This document shows, one piece after another, positions 51,096 through 59,586 of a stretch of 64,000 bases of DNA. Location of the stretch: the NCBI RefSeq assembly GCF_019458805.1, contig NZ_JAIBOA010000012.1, forward strand, positions 1-64,000, read 5' to 3'. How positions within the stretch are numbered: the first letter of the stretch is position 1; every line of letters begins with the position of its first letter. This DNA is from Actinomadura parmotrematis (GTDB taxonomy: Bacteria; Actinomycetota; Actinomycetes; Streptosporangiales; Streptosporangiaceae). Both the position numbers and the translations under genes were made by a program. The notes under the pieces were generated by a model. That model had not been told where the DNA came from. It worked only from the letters and a program-made list of their open reading frames with translations, and ran no database searches.

Positions 51096-51541
51096 GCCGG
51101 GCACTCCTCGTCCGCGCGCTCGGCGTGGAGCACCGCCCATACGGCCTTGCCGCCAGAGGCGAGCGGGATGCAGCCCCACATGGGCGTCATCGCCTCGACC
51201 ATCATCAGCCCGCGGCCGCTGGTGCTCTCGGCGTTGGGGGAACGGACCTCGGGCTTGATCTCGCTGCGGTCCCACACCTCCAGCACCGGCCCGGCATCGG
51301 AGACGAACAGCCGGACGATGATCCCTTCGCCGGGCATCGCCGCGTGCCGGTAGGCGTTGGTGACCAGCTCGGTGGCCACGGTCTCGGCGAGGTCGATGGA
51401 CGTCTGGTCGAGCCCGTGGTCGTAGAACCAGCGCCCCACGAAATCACGCGCGCTTTTGATCGATTCGGGGGTCGCCGCGATCATGAGAGAGGTAACGCCG
51501 TTCGCGGCCCCCGGCGGCTTGTCGCCTGAATTTCGGATCAT
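51092..51541 (-). CDS. GHKL-fold ATP-binding protein, RsbW-like anti-sigma kinase family
   Basis: 149 residues of HATPase_c fold: N-box ELVTNAYRHA (about 61-70), G1 box VWDRSEIKPEV and G2 box GRGLMMVEAMT. It lacks the His-containing domain of sensor kinases, so it belongs to the RsbW/SpoIIAB-like single-domain group abundant in actinomycetes. The start at 51541 follows GGAGG by 9 bases. No sigma factor or anti-anti-sigma factor is adjacent. Divergent from the XRE gene. Confidence 0.85.
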   Translation of the reverse strand: MIRNSGDKPPGAANGVTSLMIAATPESIKSARDFVGRWFYDHGLDQTSIDLAETVATELVTNAYRHAAMPGEGIIVRLFVSDAGPVLEVWDRSEIKPEVRSPNAESTSGRGLMMVEAMTPMWGCIPLASGGKAVWAVLHAERADEECPA

Positions 51542-51706
51542 GGCTGATGACCTCCGCACTGTGGTGGGTGTACGCCACTAAGGTCACGCGTTCGCTACTC
51601 CCCGTGTTGCGAGCACCGCCCATCGGCGGAAACAGGCAGCGTTCATTCGGCGACTGATTGTGTCCAGTCGCTATGCGCTCGCAGCTACTTGGGAGATGAT
51701 TGGAGC

Positions 51707-52504
51707 ATGGTGCGACGAGCCCGCAAGTCCCAGCTCGCGAATCCCGCGCTGGTCGCCTTCGGCAACCAGGTCCGCTTCTACCGGGAGCGCCTGGGGCTCA
51801 GCCAGGAACGCCTGGGCGAGCGGTTCCCGGTGAGCGGCTCCTACATCGGGCTGGTCGAGGGCGGCAAGACGCGCTGCACTGAGGAGTTCGCCGAGCATCT
51901 GGACGGACACCTCGAAGCGCACGGCGCCCTCCTCCGGCTCTGGAACGATCTCGTCAAGGACGCCCCCTACCCGACGTGGTTCGACTGGCCTGTCATTGAA
52001 GCCGAAGCGGTCGAGCTGGTCGCATGGGAGATCTCCGTGGTGTATGGGCTGCTCCAGACACCGGAATACGCCGCCGCCCTGCTCGGCGACAACGCGAAGG
52101 TGGAGGGCCGCCTCTCCCGGCAGACCATCCTCACCCGCCCGGATCCCGCTCCCCCGACGCTGGCCGTCCTCATGGACGAGAGCGTCCTTCGCCGTGATAT
52201 CGGCGGCGCGAAGGTGATGAGCGAGCAGTTGCAGCACTTGATCGACGTTTCGAGCCGCGGCCTGACGGTGCAGGTCGTGCCGCACGGGCTGCACGACGGC
52301 CTGTCCGGCTCCTGCGTGCTCGCGACGATGGACGATCGCAGCCAGATCGCGTACGTCGACACCGCCGTCCGGGGTTTGACCATGAGCGGCAAGGAGGAGA
52401 TCGGTACTCTCTCGCAGGCGCTCACCTCCTTGCGGGCGAACGCCTATTCAGTGAGGGAAACCCAAGAGATCATCCGTAAGGTGGTACACGAGAAATGGAC
52501 CTGA
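51707..52504 (+). CDS. XRE-type helix-turn-helix regulator with DUF5753-like C-domain
   Basis: 265 residues. The N-terminal HTH covers about 17-55 (VRFYRERLGLSQERLGERFP); the rest matches the actinomycete DUF5753 type (YGLLQTPEYAAALL, RQTILTRPDPAP, VVPHGLHDGLSGSCVLATMD). These regulators are paired with small DUF397 proteins, as here: the next gene overlaps by 10 bases. Streptomyces homologues influence development and antibiotic production. ATG 51707 follows TTGGAGC. Confidence 0.9.
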   Translation: MVRRARKSQLANPALVAFGNQVRFYRERLGLSQERLGERFPVSGSYIGLVEGGKTRCTEEFAEHLDGHLEAHGALLRLWNDLVKDAPYPTWFDWPVIEAEAVELVAWEISVVYGLLQTPEYAAALLGDNAKVEGRLSRQTILTRPDPAPPTLAVLMDESVLRRDIGGAKVMSEQLQHLIDVSSRGLTVQVVPHGLHDGLSGSCVLATMDDRSQIAYVDTAVRGLTMSGKEEIGTLSQALTSLRANAYSVRETQEIIRKVVHEKWT

Positions 52505-52680
52505 GCCGCGCGACATGGCGGAAAGCCAGTCGCAGCACCAACAACGGCGGCAACTGCGTCGAACTGGCCGCCGTTCCCGGCAGCGTCGCCGTACGCGACA
52601 GCAAGAACCCCCACGGTGGTGAGCTCCTGCTCGACCACGCCGACTTCCGTCGCTTCGTCGGCGTGATCAAGGATCTGTAG
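52495..52680 (+). CDS. DUF397 protein, partner of the XRE regulator
   Basis: 61 residues with the DUF397 pattern WRKASRSTNNGGNCVELA, VAVRDSKNPHGG and FRRFVGVIKDL. Cytoplasmic, no membrane segment. It overlaps the regulator gene by 10 bases and so is translationally coupled. A hairpin follows the stop (52691-52724). Confidence 0.92.
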   Translation: MDLSRATWRKASRSTNNGGNCVELAAVPGSVAVRDSKNPHGGELLLDHADFRRFVGVIKDL

Positions 52681-52690
52681 CTCTCCGCGG

Positions 52691-52724
52691 TCCCCTCGTC
52701 CCACATCGCGCGGGGGCGAGGGGA
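52691..52724 (+). terminator. Hairpin after the first DUF397 gene
   Basis: TCCCCTCG / CGAGGGGA, 8-base arms with an 18-base loop, starts 11 bases after the stop codon. The following ACGTTCTC resembles the sequence after the second DUF397 gene. Confidence 0.5.
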
Positions 52725-52876
52725 CGTTCTCTCGTCAAGCTTTCGCAACCGAAAGTATGACCGCTTGGGGAGGGACGGCCACCGATCGGGTCCGCGTTCG
52801 TCAGGTCTTCCCGAGGGCATGTGGCCTTGTGTATTTCGGGTACGTATGCAAGGCAGCCATCCCGGAAGGTGGGCGA

Positions 52877-53065
52877 ATGATGGATCTGAGCAAAGCCGCA
52901 TGGCGCAAGTCTTCGCACAGCGCCGAGAATCAGGGCGACTGCATCGAACTGGCCGCCGTTCCCGGGAGTGTCGCTGTTCGCGACAGTAAGGACCCCCACG
53001 GTGGTGGGCTTCTGGTCGGACGGGCCGGCTTTCGTCGGTTCGCGGGTGTCGTCAAGGGGTTGTAG
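52877..53065 (+). CDS. Second DUF397 protein, tandem duplicate
   Basis: 62 residues: MMDLSKAAWRKSSHSAENQG then LAAVPGSVAVRDSKDPHGGG and FRRFAGVVKGL, matching the first DUF397 protein at most positions. The central coding stretch is nearly identical in DNA, so the copies arose by recent duplication. ATG at 52877 or 52880; GGAAGG lies upstream. No regulator gene is attached to this copy. Confidence 0.88.
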   Translation: MMDLSKAAWRKSSHSAENQGDCIELAAVPGSVAVRDSKDPHGGGLLVGRAGFRRFAGVVKGL

Positions 53066-53066
53066 C

Positions 53067-53120
53067 CAACGCGGAACGTCCCTCGTTCCGCATAGTGCGA
53101 GGCGAGGGGCGTTCCGTTGG
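53067..53120. terminator. Long imperfect hairpin between DUF397 and a membrane protein gene
   Basis: CAACGCGGAACGTCCCTCG pairs with CGAGGGGCGTTCCGTTGG with few mismatches. It lies between the stop at 53065 and the converging stop at 53133. Confidence 0.65.
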
Positions 53121-53132
53121 TGGGCTGCCTCG

Positions 53133-53774
53133 TCAGGTCGTGGGTGGCTTGGGATGGCGGAGGAGGGCGAGGGAGGTGCCGAGGAGCCACCAGCTGAAGA
53201 TCGCGCCCATGAGGGCGGTCGTGCCCCAGCCGTTGGCGGCGTAGAAGTGGGCCGGGGTGCTGCCGAAGAACAGTGACGGCAGGAAGGCCAGGTTCAGCAG
53301 GGCCAGGGCGCAGGTCAGCAGGCCCGCCCAGTGCGGCAGGATCGACGTGCGCAGGATGGCGAGGCCGACCGATCCCAGGAACATCGCCATGAGCATCCGG
53401 CCGATGGCGCCGTAGAGGATGTAGGTCCCGGTGACGGTGATGGTCGGGTCGATCGGGTGGTCGGAGGCGATGACCGCGCCGGCCTCCAGGCCGGACGAGA
53501 CGAGGGTGACGACGGCGTAGGCCGGGCCGGCGGTCCCGGCGAAGCGGCCGATCCAGGCGTGGCGCGGGTCGGCCTGGCCGACCAGCTCCCGGAACGACAG
53601 CGCGAACGCGAGGACGCAGCCGAGGGCCAGGACCCCGATGAGCAGCCGGCTCAGGACGTTCGAGGCGGGCGGCGCGCCCGAGTAGACGAAGTAGAGCGGG
53701 ACTTCCAGGAGCAGCGCCACGGCGGCGGCGAGCCCGGTGGTCCCGGTGAGGCGGCGGGCGAGGAGGAGGTTCAT
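53133..53774 (-). CDS. DUF4386-like six-helix membrane protein
   Basis: 213 residues with about six hydrophobic segments, an N-terminal arginine-rich turn (LLARRLTGTTG) and LRTSILPHWAGLLTCALALLN, as in DUF4386-type membrane proteins. Function unknown. ATG 53774 is chosen because GGGAG lies 6 bases upstream; ATG 53786 is in frame but lacks a site. Tail to tail with the DUF397 gene. It may be co-regulated with the downstream-oriented tetR, but spacing (94 bases) is loose. Confidence 0.65.
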   Translation of the reverse strand: MNLLLARRLTGTTGLAAAVALLLEVPLYFVYSGAPPASNVLSRLLIGVLALGCVLAFALSFRELVGQADPRHAWIGRFAGTAGPAYAVVTLVSSGLEAGAVIASDHPIDPTITVTGTYILYGAIGRMLMAMFLGSVGLAILRTSILPHWAGLLTCALALLNLAFLPSLFFGSTPAHFYAANGWGTTALMGAIFSWWLLGTSLALLRHPKPPTT

Positions 53775-53868
53775 CGCGTCTCCCATCGAGGTGTGCGGGG
53801 GAACGCTTTGAAGTCTTCGCCTCGCGGGCGGTCCGGGCAGTGGGGCCAGGCTGCCGGCCGGCGTGGGG

Positions 53869-54468
53869 CTAGGCCCCGGGTGGGGTGGGTCGGGCCAGGG
53901 TGTCGATCCAGGACTGGAGGCGGCGGCCCTCGGTCTCCAGGAGGGCCGGGTCGCGGAAGGTGTTGGTGAGCAGGGAGGCGCCCTGGTAGGCGGAGAGGAG
54001 GGCGACGGCGAGGTCGCGGGCGTCGTCCGGGCGGCCCAGGGCGCGGAACTGGGACTCCAGCCAGTCGAGGAGGGGGCGCATGGTGTCGGCGGCGGCGCGG
54101 TCGAGGCCGTCGGTGCGCTTGTCGAGCTCGGAGGCGAGGGTGCCGGTGGGGCAGCCGAAGCGGGCGGCGACGTCGCTCTGGTCGATCCAGCCCTGGACGA
54201 GCGCCTTCAGGCGGTCGGCGGGGGCGGGCAGCGCGTCCAGGGCGGCCAGGTGGGCGGCGAGGGCGCCGGCGTGGGAGCCGAGGGCGGCCTCGACGAGCTG
54301 GTCCTTGGTCTTGAAGTAGTAGTAGACGTTGCCGAGGGGGACGCCGGCGGCCTCGGCGATGTCGGCCAGGCGGGTCTTCTCCACGCCCTGTTCGTGGAAG
54401 GTGCGGACGGCGGCCGCCACGAGGCGGTCGCGCTTGGCGGAGCCGCGCGAAGTTCTTGAGTCAGCCAC
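53869..54468 (-). CDS. TetR-family regulator of the adjacent NmrA-like gene
   Basis: 199 residues. TetR_N HTH (LADIAEAAGVPLGNVYYYFK, about 34-53; 'TKDQLV') and a TetR_C_6/LfrR-like helical domain with GCPTGTLASELDK. TACACT on the minus strand (54481-54476) lies 7 bases before the GTG, so translation is leaderless. Divergent from the NAD(P)-binding protein gene, with two related palindromes in the gap. Confidence 0.88.
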   Translation of the reverse strand: MADSRTSRGSAKRDRLVAAAVRTFHEQGVEKTRLADIAEAAGVPLGNVYYYFKTKDQLVEAALGSHAGALAAHLAALDALPAPADRLKALVQGWIDQSDVAARFGCPTGTLASELDKRTDGLDRAAADTMRPLLDWLESQFRALGRPDDARDLAVALLSAYQGASLLTNTFRDPALLETEGRRLQSWIDTLARPTPPGA

Positions 54469-54531
54469 CTGACTGAGTGTAGACGGCGCGGCGGCGCGTG
54501 CCGTAGCGTGAAGTTAGTTAGCCAACTGACT
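54460..54531. promoter_or_regulatory. Two related TetR operator candidates
   Basis: GTCAG-CCAC-CTGAC (54460-54473) overlaps the tetR start codon. AGTTAGTTAGCCAACTGACT (54512-54531) lies 15 bases before the NmrA-like gene. Both contain the word (C/T)AGCCA(C/A)CTGACT. The tetR -10 box TACACT (minus strand, 54481-54476) is between them. Confidence 0.6.
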
Positions 54532-54545
54532 TATGAGGGGTTCTC

Positions 54546-55385
54546 ATGATCGTAGTGACCGGGGCCACCGGGAACGTCGGACGCCGGCTCGTGCGCGCCC
54601 TCGCGGACGGCGGCGAGAAGGTGACGGCCGTGTCGCGCGGCGCCGCCGAGCTGCCCGACGGGGTCCGGCACGTGCGGGCCGACCTCGGGGACGCCGCCTC
54701 GCTCAAGGGCGCCCTCGACGGCGCGGACGCCCTCTTCCTGCTCATCGCGGGCGAGCAGCTCGTCTCGGGCGAGGCGCCGGAGCGCCTGCTGGAAGTAGCC
54801 GAGGGGGCGGGCGTCCGGCGGGTCGTGCTGCTGTCCTCGCAGGCCACCGTGACGCGGCCGGGCCTCGTCTCGCACGCGCGGCTGCGCGCCTTCGAGGACG
54901 CCGTCCGCTCCGCGAATGCGGAGGCGACCGTGCTGCGGCCCGGCGGTTTCGCCTCCAACTCCTTCGCCTGGGCGGAGTCCGTCCGGACGCGCCGCCGGGT
55001 GGAGGCGCCCTTCGGCGGCGTCGCGCTGCCGCTCGTCGACCCCCACGACATCGCGGACGTCGCGGCGGCCGTGCTGCGCGAGGACGGCCACGCCGGACGC
55101 GCGTACACCCTCACCGGACCGGCCGCCGTGACGCCGCGCGAGCAGGTGGCGGCCATCGCCGCCGCGATCGGCGAACCCGTCGCGTTCGCCGAGCTCACGC
55201 GGGCGGAGGCGCGGGAGCGGATGGTGGCGTTCATGCCCGCGCCGGTGGCGGACGGCACGCTGGCGATCATCGGGGAGCCGACGGCGGAGGAGCGGGCGGT
55301 GAGCCCCGACGTGGCGCGGGTCCTCGGCCGCCCCGCCGCCCCGTTCGCGGACTGGGCCGCCCGCAACGCCGCCGCCTTCGCCTGA
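54546..55385 (+). CDS. NmrA-like NAD(P)-binding protein
   Basis: 279 residues of the atypical SDR group. VTGATGNVGRRLVRAL near the start is the dinucleotide loop; no YxxxK catalytic pair follows, but RPGGFASNSFAW and DIADVAAAVL match the NmrA/quinone-reductase-like family. Members sense or reduce with NAD(P)H. Divergent TetR gene and the palindromes suggest induction by an oxidant or drug. ATG 54546 follows GAGGGG. Confidence 0.87.
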   Translation: MIVVTGATGNVGRRLVRALADGGEKVTAVSRGAAELPDGVRHVRADLGDAASLKGALDGADALFLLIAGEQLVSGEAPERLLEVAEGAGVRRVVLLSSQATVTRPGLVSHARLRAFEDAVRSANAEATVLRPGGFASNSFAWAESVRTRRRVEAPFGGVALPLVDPHDIADVAAAVLREDGHAGRAYTLTGPAAVTPREQVAAIAAAIGEPVAFAELTRAEARERMVAFMPAPVADGTLAIIGEPTAEERAVSPDVARVLGRPAAPFADWAARNAAAFA

Positions 55386-55416
55386 TCCGCACGGCCGCGA
55401 CCACCTGGTCATCAGA

Positions 55417-55480
55417 CGTTGAGATGCGGCGTGTTGGGCACTTCGGAGATCGAAAGTGCCCAACACGCCGCATCTCGACG
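55417..55480. terminator. 27-bp stem inverted repeat between converging genes
   Basis: Arms 55417-55443 and 55454-55480 pair throughout except for one T-G position, with a 10-base loop. It lies between stops at 55385 and 55496. Longer than usual for a terminator and less GC-extreme than its surroundings, so it could also be a dispersed palindromic element. Confidence 0.65.
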
Positions 55481-55495
55481 GGGGTGACCGGGGGG

Positions 55496-56125
55496 TCAGC
55501 GGTCGGTGGCCAGGTGGACGCCGAGGGCGACGAAGAGGGTTCCGGTGGCGGTGTCGAGGCGGCGGCGGGCGGTGCGGCGGCGGCGCAGCCAGGCGCCGAT
55601 GCGGCCGGCGAGGACGCCGACCGCGCCGTCGATCGCGAACTCCAGGGCGATGAGGATCGCGCCGAGGACGGTGAACTGGACCCAGACGCGCCCGAGCGAC
55701 GGGTCGATGAACTGCGGCAGGAAGGCGATGGTGAAGGTGACCATCTTCGGGTTCAGCAGGTTCGTCAGCAGCCCGCGCAGGTAGGCGTGGCCGCCGCGCA
55801 CGCCGCCCGCCGGGACGTCGTCCGGGACGTGGTCCTCGCGGTGCCTAAGGAGCTGGACGCCCAGGTACAGCAGGTACGCCGCGCCGGCGGTGCGGAGCAC
55901 CAGGAAGGCGGTCGGGACCGCGGCGAACAGCGCCGCGAGCCCGGCCGCCGCCAGGGCGACGTGGACGGCCTCGCTGGTGGCGACGCCCGCCGTCGCCAGC
56001 AGGCCGGCGCGCGGCCCGCCGCGCATCCCGCAGCCGAGGACGAACATCATGTCGGGCCCGGGGGCGATCATCGCGACGAGGGACGTCGCGGTGAACGCGA
56101 GGAGCAGGTGCTGGTCGATCGGCAT
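55496..56125 (-). CDS. LysE/RhtB-family amino-acid exporter
   Basis: 209 residues with six hydrophobic segments. The family signature PGPDMMFVLGCGMRGGPRAG (about 22-41) with the following GVATSEAVHVALAAAG and the conserved LLNPK (NLLNPKMVTF) identify LysE-type translocators. They export amino acids or homoserine lactones by exchange with protons. ATG 56125 has only a weak AGGG upstream. Located between the accessory block and lpqB. Confidence 0.92.
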   Translation of the reverse strand: MPIDQHLLLAFTATSLVAMIAPGPDMMFVLGCGMRGGPRAGLLATAGVATSEAVHVALAAAGLAALFAAVPTAFLVLRTAGAAYLLYLGVQLLRHREDHVPDDVPAGGVRGGHAYLRGLLTNLLNPKMVTFTIAFLPQFIDPSLGRVWVQFTVLGAILIALEFAIDGAVGVLAGRIGAWLRRRRTARRRLDTATGTLFVALGVHLATDR

Positions 56126-56181
56126 GGGGCGGACCCTGGCACCGGGCCGGGCCCGACGTCCAGCGCTTTTCCCCCGAGGGC

Positions 56182-57966
56182 TCAGTACGGGTAGGCGGGG
56201 TCGGTGCCGGGGATGGCGCAGACCCATTCGCTGATCTGCTCGCTCGGGCTGCTCTGCCGGCAGACCTGCCGGGTGCCGTTCTGCTCGATGCCGACGAGGA
56301 CGGACTGCCCCGGCGCGGCGGTGATCGTGGTGGGGTCGCCGAGGGCGCCGACGCCGATGGAGCTGACCGCCGAGCCGCTGACCGGGACGAGGAACGGCAG
56401 CACCCGCTGGTCGCCCTGGCGGCGGCCGAGGACGGCGAGCGTCCCGTAGTCGCGCCAGGCCAGGTCGATGGTGGCGGCGAGCTCGGCGCTCACCGGCAGG
56501 AACGAGCCGGCCTCGGCCGGGGTGCCGTCGGCGGAGCGGACGATGCGGCCGATCTGGATCTGGGTGGCCCCGTCGACCTTGACGATCGCGGCGGCGCGGA
56601 CGCCGTCGCGCGCGACCCGGAACGCCGTCACCTCGCGGCCGCTGAGACCCCACTCCTGGACGCGGACGGCGGGCTTGCCGCGCGGCCGCGTCCACAGCCA
56701 GGACTTGTCCGCGGACGTCTCCACCGTCCACAGCGTGCCGTCGCGGTCGTAGCCGGGCGCGGTGAAGCGGGTGCCGGCGTGCGCGGTCAGCAGGGTGCGG
56801 AGGGCGGTGGCGCCGCCGTTGGTGAGGGCGCCGGTGAGGACGGTGCGGCCGTCGGGGCTGAGGCCGGCGAACTCCTGGGCGTCGCTGGACACCGCGGGCC
56901 GGACGAGCCGCCGCGAGACGAGCGCGACCTGCTGCGGCCGGTCGCCGGCGAGCCGGCTGAGCGCCCCGGCGGCGTCGATGACGTAGCCGGTGCGGGTGCT
57001 CGGCGCGTCGGGGCCGTCGGGCGCGTTGCCCTGCCAGGCCCGCACCGGCTGGACCTCGCCGGTGGCCTCGGGCGCGACGGTGTCGCCGTCGATCTGCAGC
57101 TTCCACTGCTTGATCTCCGAGAGCTGCCGCAGCGTCCAGGCGAGCTGCGCGGACATGCGGTCGACGTCGCCGCGGCGGGCCTGCCCGGACAGGTCGACGG
57201 TGGCGGTGTCGTTGTCCAGGGTGAGGCGGCGCAGCCGGGTGCCCTCGGGGAAGTCGTTCTTCACCGCGGTGCCGAGCCAGGAGCTCGGCCCGGCGAGCAG
57301 CGCCTGGACGAGCTGGGACGGCAGGTCGCGCCGGTTGACCAGCGGCAGGAAGATGCCGTTCGGGACGAGCGTGGCCCGCTCGGGCGCGAAGTAGTACAGG
57401 TTCATGGTGCGGAACGAGCGGTCCACGTCGCTCTTGGTGAGCAGCAGCCCGCCGCGGGCGTCGTCGGGCAGCCCGGAGATCCGCCAGCCGTTCGAGCCGC
57501 GGGTGAGCTGGAACTCCTCGGAGATGTCCTCGGGGTCGGCGATGTACTGGCCGTCGGGGCCGATGCGGCCGAGGCGCTTGCCGCGGACCTGCACGGTGGC
57601 GGTGGACGCGCCGGTCTGCTCGGCCTGCGGGGCCTGCCAGGCGTCGACGACCGTCACGGCGGGCCGGGCGCCGGGGTTCCAGGCGGTGGACGAGCCGGTC
57701 AGGTACTCGCGGGCGACGCGGTGGTCGTCGTCGAAGCTGCCGGACGCGGCGAGGAAGCCCGCGACGAGCTGGTCGGGCTTCCAGTCGGCGCGCGGGTGCG
57801 CGGGGATCAGCCGGACGTAGGGGTCGTCGGCCTGCTCGGCCTGGCCGCCGGCGTGGCCGGTGACGACCCGGCCGCCGGAGGGGACGGTGGCGCAGCCCGC
57901 GCCGCCGAGGCCGAGCGCGAGCGCGGCGGCGAGGGCGGCGGGGACCCGCTGGGGGCGGCCGCTCAT
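56182..57966 (-). CDS. lpqB: LpqB-family lipoprotein, partner of MtrAB
   Basis: 594 residues. Lipoprotein signal LGLGGAGC with lipid Cys, a GerMN-like domain (LVQALLAGPSSWLGTAVKND) and a C-terminal beta-propeller-like part (LSPDGRTVLTGAL ... GVGALGDPTTI). LpqB sits outside the membrane and modulates MtrB in actinobacteria. ATG overlaps the mtrB stop (ATGA), and gene order mtrA-mtrB-lpqB is the conserved one. Confidence 0.95.
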   Translation of the reverse strand: MSGRPQRVPAALAAALALGLGGAGCATVPSGGRVVTGHAGGQAEQADDPYVRLIPAHPRADWKPDQLVAGFLAASGSFDDDHRVAREYLTGSSTAWNPGARPAVTVVDAWQAPQAEQTGASTATVQVRGKRLGRIGPDGQYIADPEDISEEFQLTRGSNGWRISGLPDDARGGLLLTKSDVDRSFRTMNLYYFAPERATLVPNGIFLPLVNRRDLPSQLVQALLAGPSSWLGTAVKNDFPEGTRLRRLTLDNDTATVDLSGQARRGDVDRMSAQLAWTLRQLSEIKQWKLQIDGDTVAPEATGEVQPVRAWQGNAPDGPDAPSTRTGYVIDAAGALSRLAGDRPQQVALVSRRLVRPAVSSDAQEFAGLSPDGRTVLTGALTNGGATALRTLLTAHAGTRFTAPGYDRDGTLWTVETSADKSWLWTRPRGKPAVRVQEWGLSGREVTAFRVARDGVRAAAIVKVDGATQIQIGRIVRSADGTPAEAGSFLPVSAELAATIDLAWRDYGTLAVLGRRQGDQRVLPFLVPVSGSAVSSIGVGALGDPTTITAAPGQSVLVGIEQNGTRQVCRQSSPSEQISEWVCAIPGTDPAYPY

Positions 57967-59570
57967 TCGCCCGCCTCCAGCTCGGCGAACAGCGGCCGGC
58001 CGCCCGCGCCGGGCGGGACGAGCGGCAGCGGCGAGCCGCGCAGCTCGGCGCCCGCGACGCGCGGCAGCGACAGCCGGAACTGCGAGCCGGCGCCGGGCTC
58101 GCCCCACGCCTGGAGCCAGCCGCCGTGCAGCTGGGCGTCCTCGCGGGAGATCGACAGGCCGAGGCCGGTGCCGCCGGTGGTGCGGGCGCGGGCGGGGTCG
58201 GCGCGCCAGAACCGGTCGAAGACCATCTGCCCCTCCCCGGCCTTCAGCCCGACGCCGTGGTCGCGGACGGCGACCGCGACGGCGTCCCGGTCGGCGGCGA
58301 CCGACACCACGATGTCCTCGCCCTCGCCGTGCTCGACGGCGTTGACCAGCAGGTTCCGCATGATCCGTTCGACGCGGCGGCGGTCGACCTCGGCCATGCA
58401 GGGCTCGCCGGGGAGCTGGAGCAGCACCTTGGAGCCCTTGCGCTCGGCGAGGTTCTGGATGTCGCCGACGGCGCGCAGCACCAGGTCGCGCATGTCGAGG
58501 GACTCGGCGTCCAGGGTCGCGGCGCCGGCGTCGTGGCGGGAGATCTCCAGCAGGTCGGCGAGGAGCGCCTCGAACCGCTCCAGCTGGCTCTGCAGGAGCT
58601 CGGCGGAGCGGCCGACGGCGGGGTCGCCGAAGTGCTCGCGGTACTCGTAGAGCATGTCGGCGGCGATGCGGATGGTGGTGAGCGGGGTGCGCAGCTCGTG
58701 CGAGACGTCGGAGACGAACTGGCGCTGGAGCTGCGACAGGTCCTCCAGCTCGCCGATCTTCTCCTGGAGGTTGGCGGCCATCTCGTTGAAGGAGCGGGCG
58801 AGGCGGGCGAGGTCGTCCTCGCCGCGGACCCGCATCCGCTCCTCCAGCCGGCCGGCGGCGAGCCGCTGCGCGCCCTGCGCGGCGAGCCGGACGGGGATGA
58901 CGACCTGCCGCGTCACCAGGGAGGCGATCGCGGCGAGCAGCAGCAGCAGGACGACGCCGACGCCCCACAGGGAGCGGCTGACGATCGTCAGGGTGTGCTG
59001 GTCCTCGGTCAGCGGGAACAGGTAGTACAGCTCGAACTGGCCGGACTTGCCGCCGACGATCAGGCCGGGCTCGGACGCGCGGCCGTTGTAGGTGAGGCGG
59101 CCGAAGGTGTAGGCGGTGGTGTCGGGCGGGGCGTTGCCGAGCTCGTCGCGGAGCCGCTGCGGGATGCTCTCGGCGCGCAGCTCGTTGGAGCTGTAGCCGT
59201 CCAGGGACTGGTCGTGGACGTCGCGGATGTACACCTCGTACAGGCCGGACGGGCCGCTCCGCTCCTTCAGCGTGTTGATCACGCTGTTGAGGCGGTCGCC
59301 GGTCTCGGGCTGGTCGGCGAGCTGCCCGCGCACCGTCGACAGGCCCTCGTCGAGCTGGAGCTGCGCGGCCTTGACCTTGCCGCTCATCAGCGCGTTCGAC
59401 ATCTGCTGGGTGAGGAAGGCGCCGAGGATCGCCACCACGACCGCCGAGATGCAGAGCGTGGAGGTGACCACCCGCAGCTGGATGGACCGGCGCTGGCGGA
59501 CGTAGACGGCCCGCAGGAGGCGCCGCGACGAGGCGAGGGCGCGCCGCGCCGACCGCTTCACCGCGTTCAT
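57963..59570 (-). CDS. mtrB: Sensor histidine kinase MtrB
   Basis: 535 residues. Two transmembrane helices (about 33-55 and 200-222) flank an extracytoplasmic sensor domain, then HAMP, HisKA with FVSDVSHELRTPLTTIR (phospho-His) and HATPase_c (N-box MRNLLVNAVEHGEG, DHGVGL, GTGLGLSI). MtrB phosphorylates MtrA and links division, wall metabolism and osmotic response. It follows mtrA by 16 bases. Length and layout match the family. Confidence 0.95.
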   Translation of the reverse strand: MNAVKRSARRALASSRRLLRAVYVRQRRSIQLRVVTSTLCISAVVVAILGAFLTQQMSNALMSGKVKAAQLQLDEGLSTVRGQLADQPETGDRLNSVINTLKERSGPSGLYEVYIRDVHDQSLDGYSSNELRAESIPQRLRDELGNAPPDTTAYTFGRLTYNGRASEPGLIVGGKSGQFELYYLFPLTEDQHTLTIVSRSLWGVGVVLLLLLAAIASLVTRQVVIPVRLAAQGAQRLAAGRLEERMRVRGEDDLARLARSFNEMAANLQEKIGELEDLSQLQRQFVSDVSHELRTPLTTIRIAADMLYEYREHFGDPAVGRSAELLQSQLERFEALLADLLEISRHDAGAATLDAESLDMRDLVLRAVGDIQNLAERKGSKVLLQLPGEPCMAEVDRRRVERIMRNLLVNAVEHGEGEDIVVSVAADRDAVAVAVRDHGVGLKAGEGQMVFDRFWRADPARARTTGGTGLGLSISREDAQLHGGWLQAWGEPGAGSQFRLSLPRVAGAELRGSPLPLVPPGAGGRPLFAELEAGE

Positions 59571-59586
59571 CCGGGACCGCCGGGCA

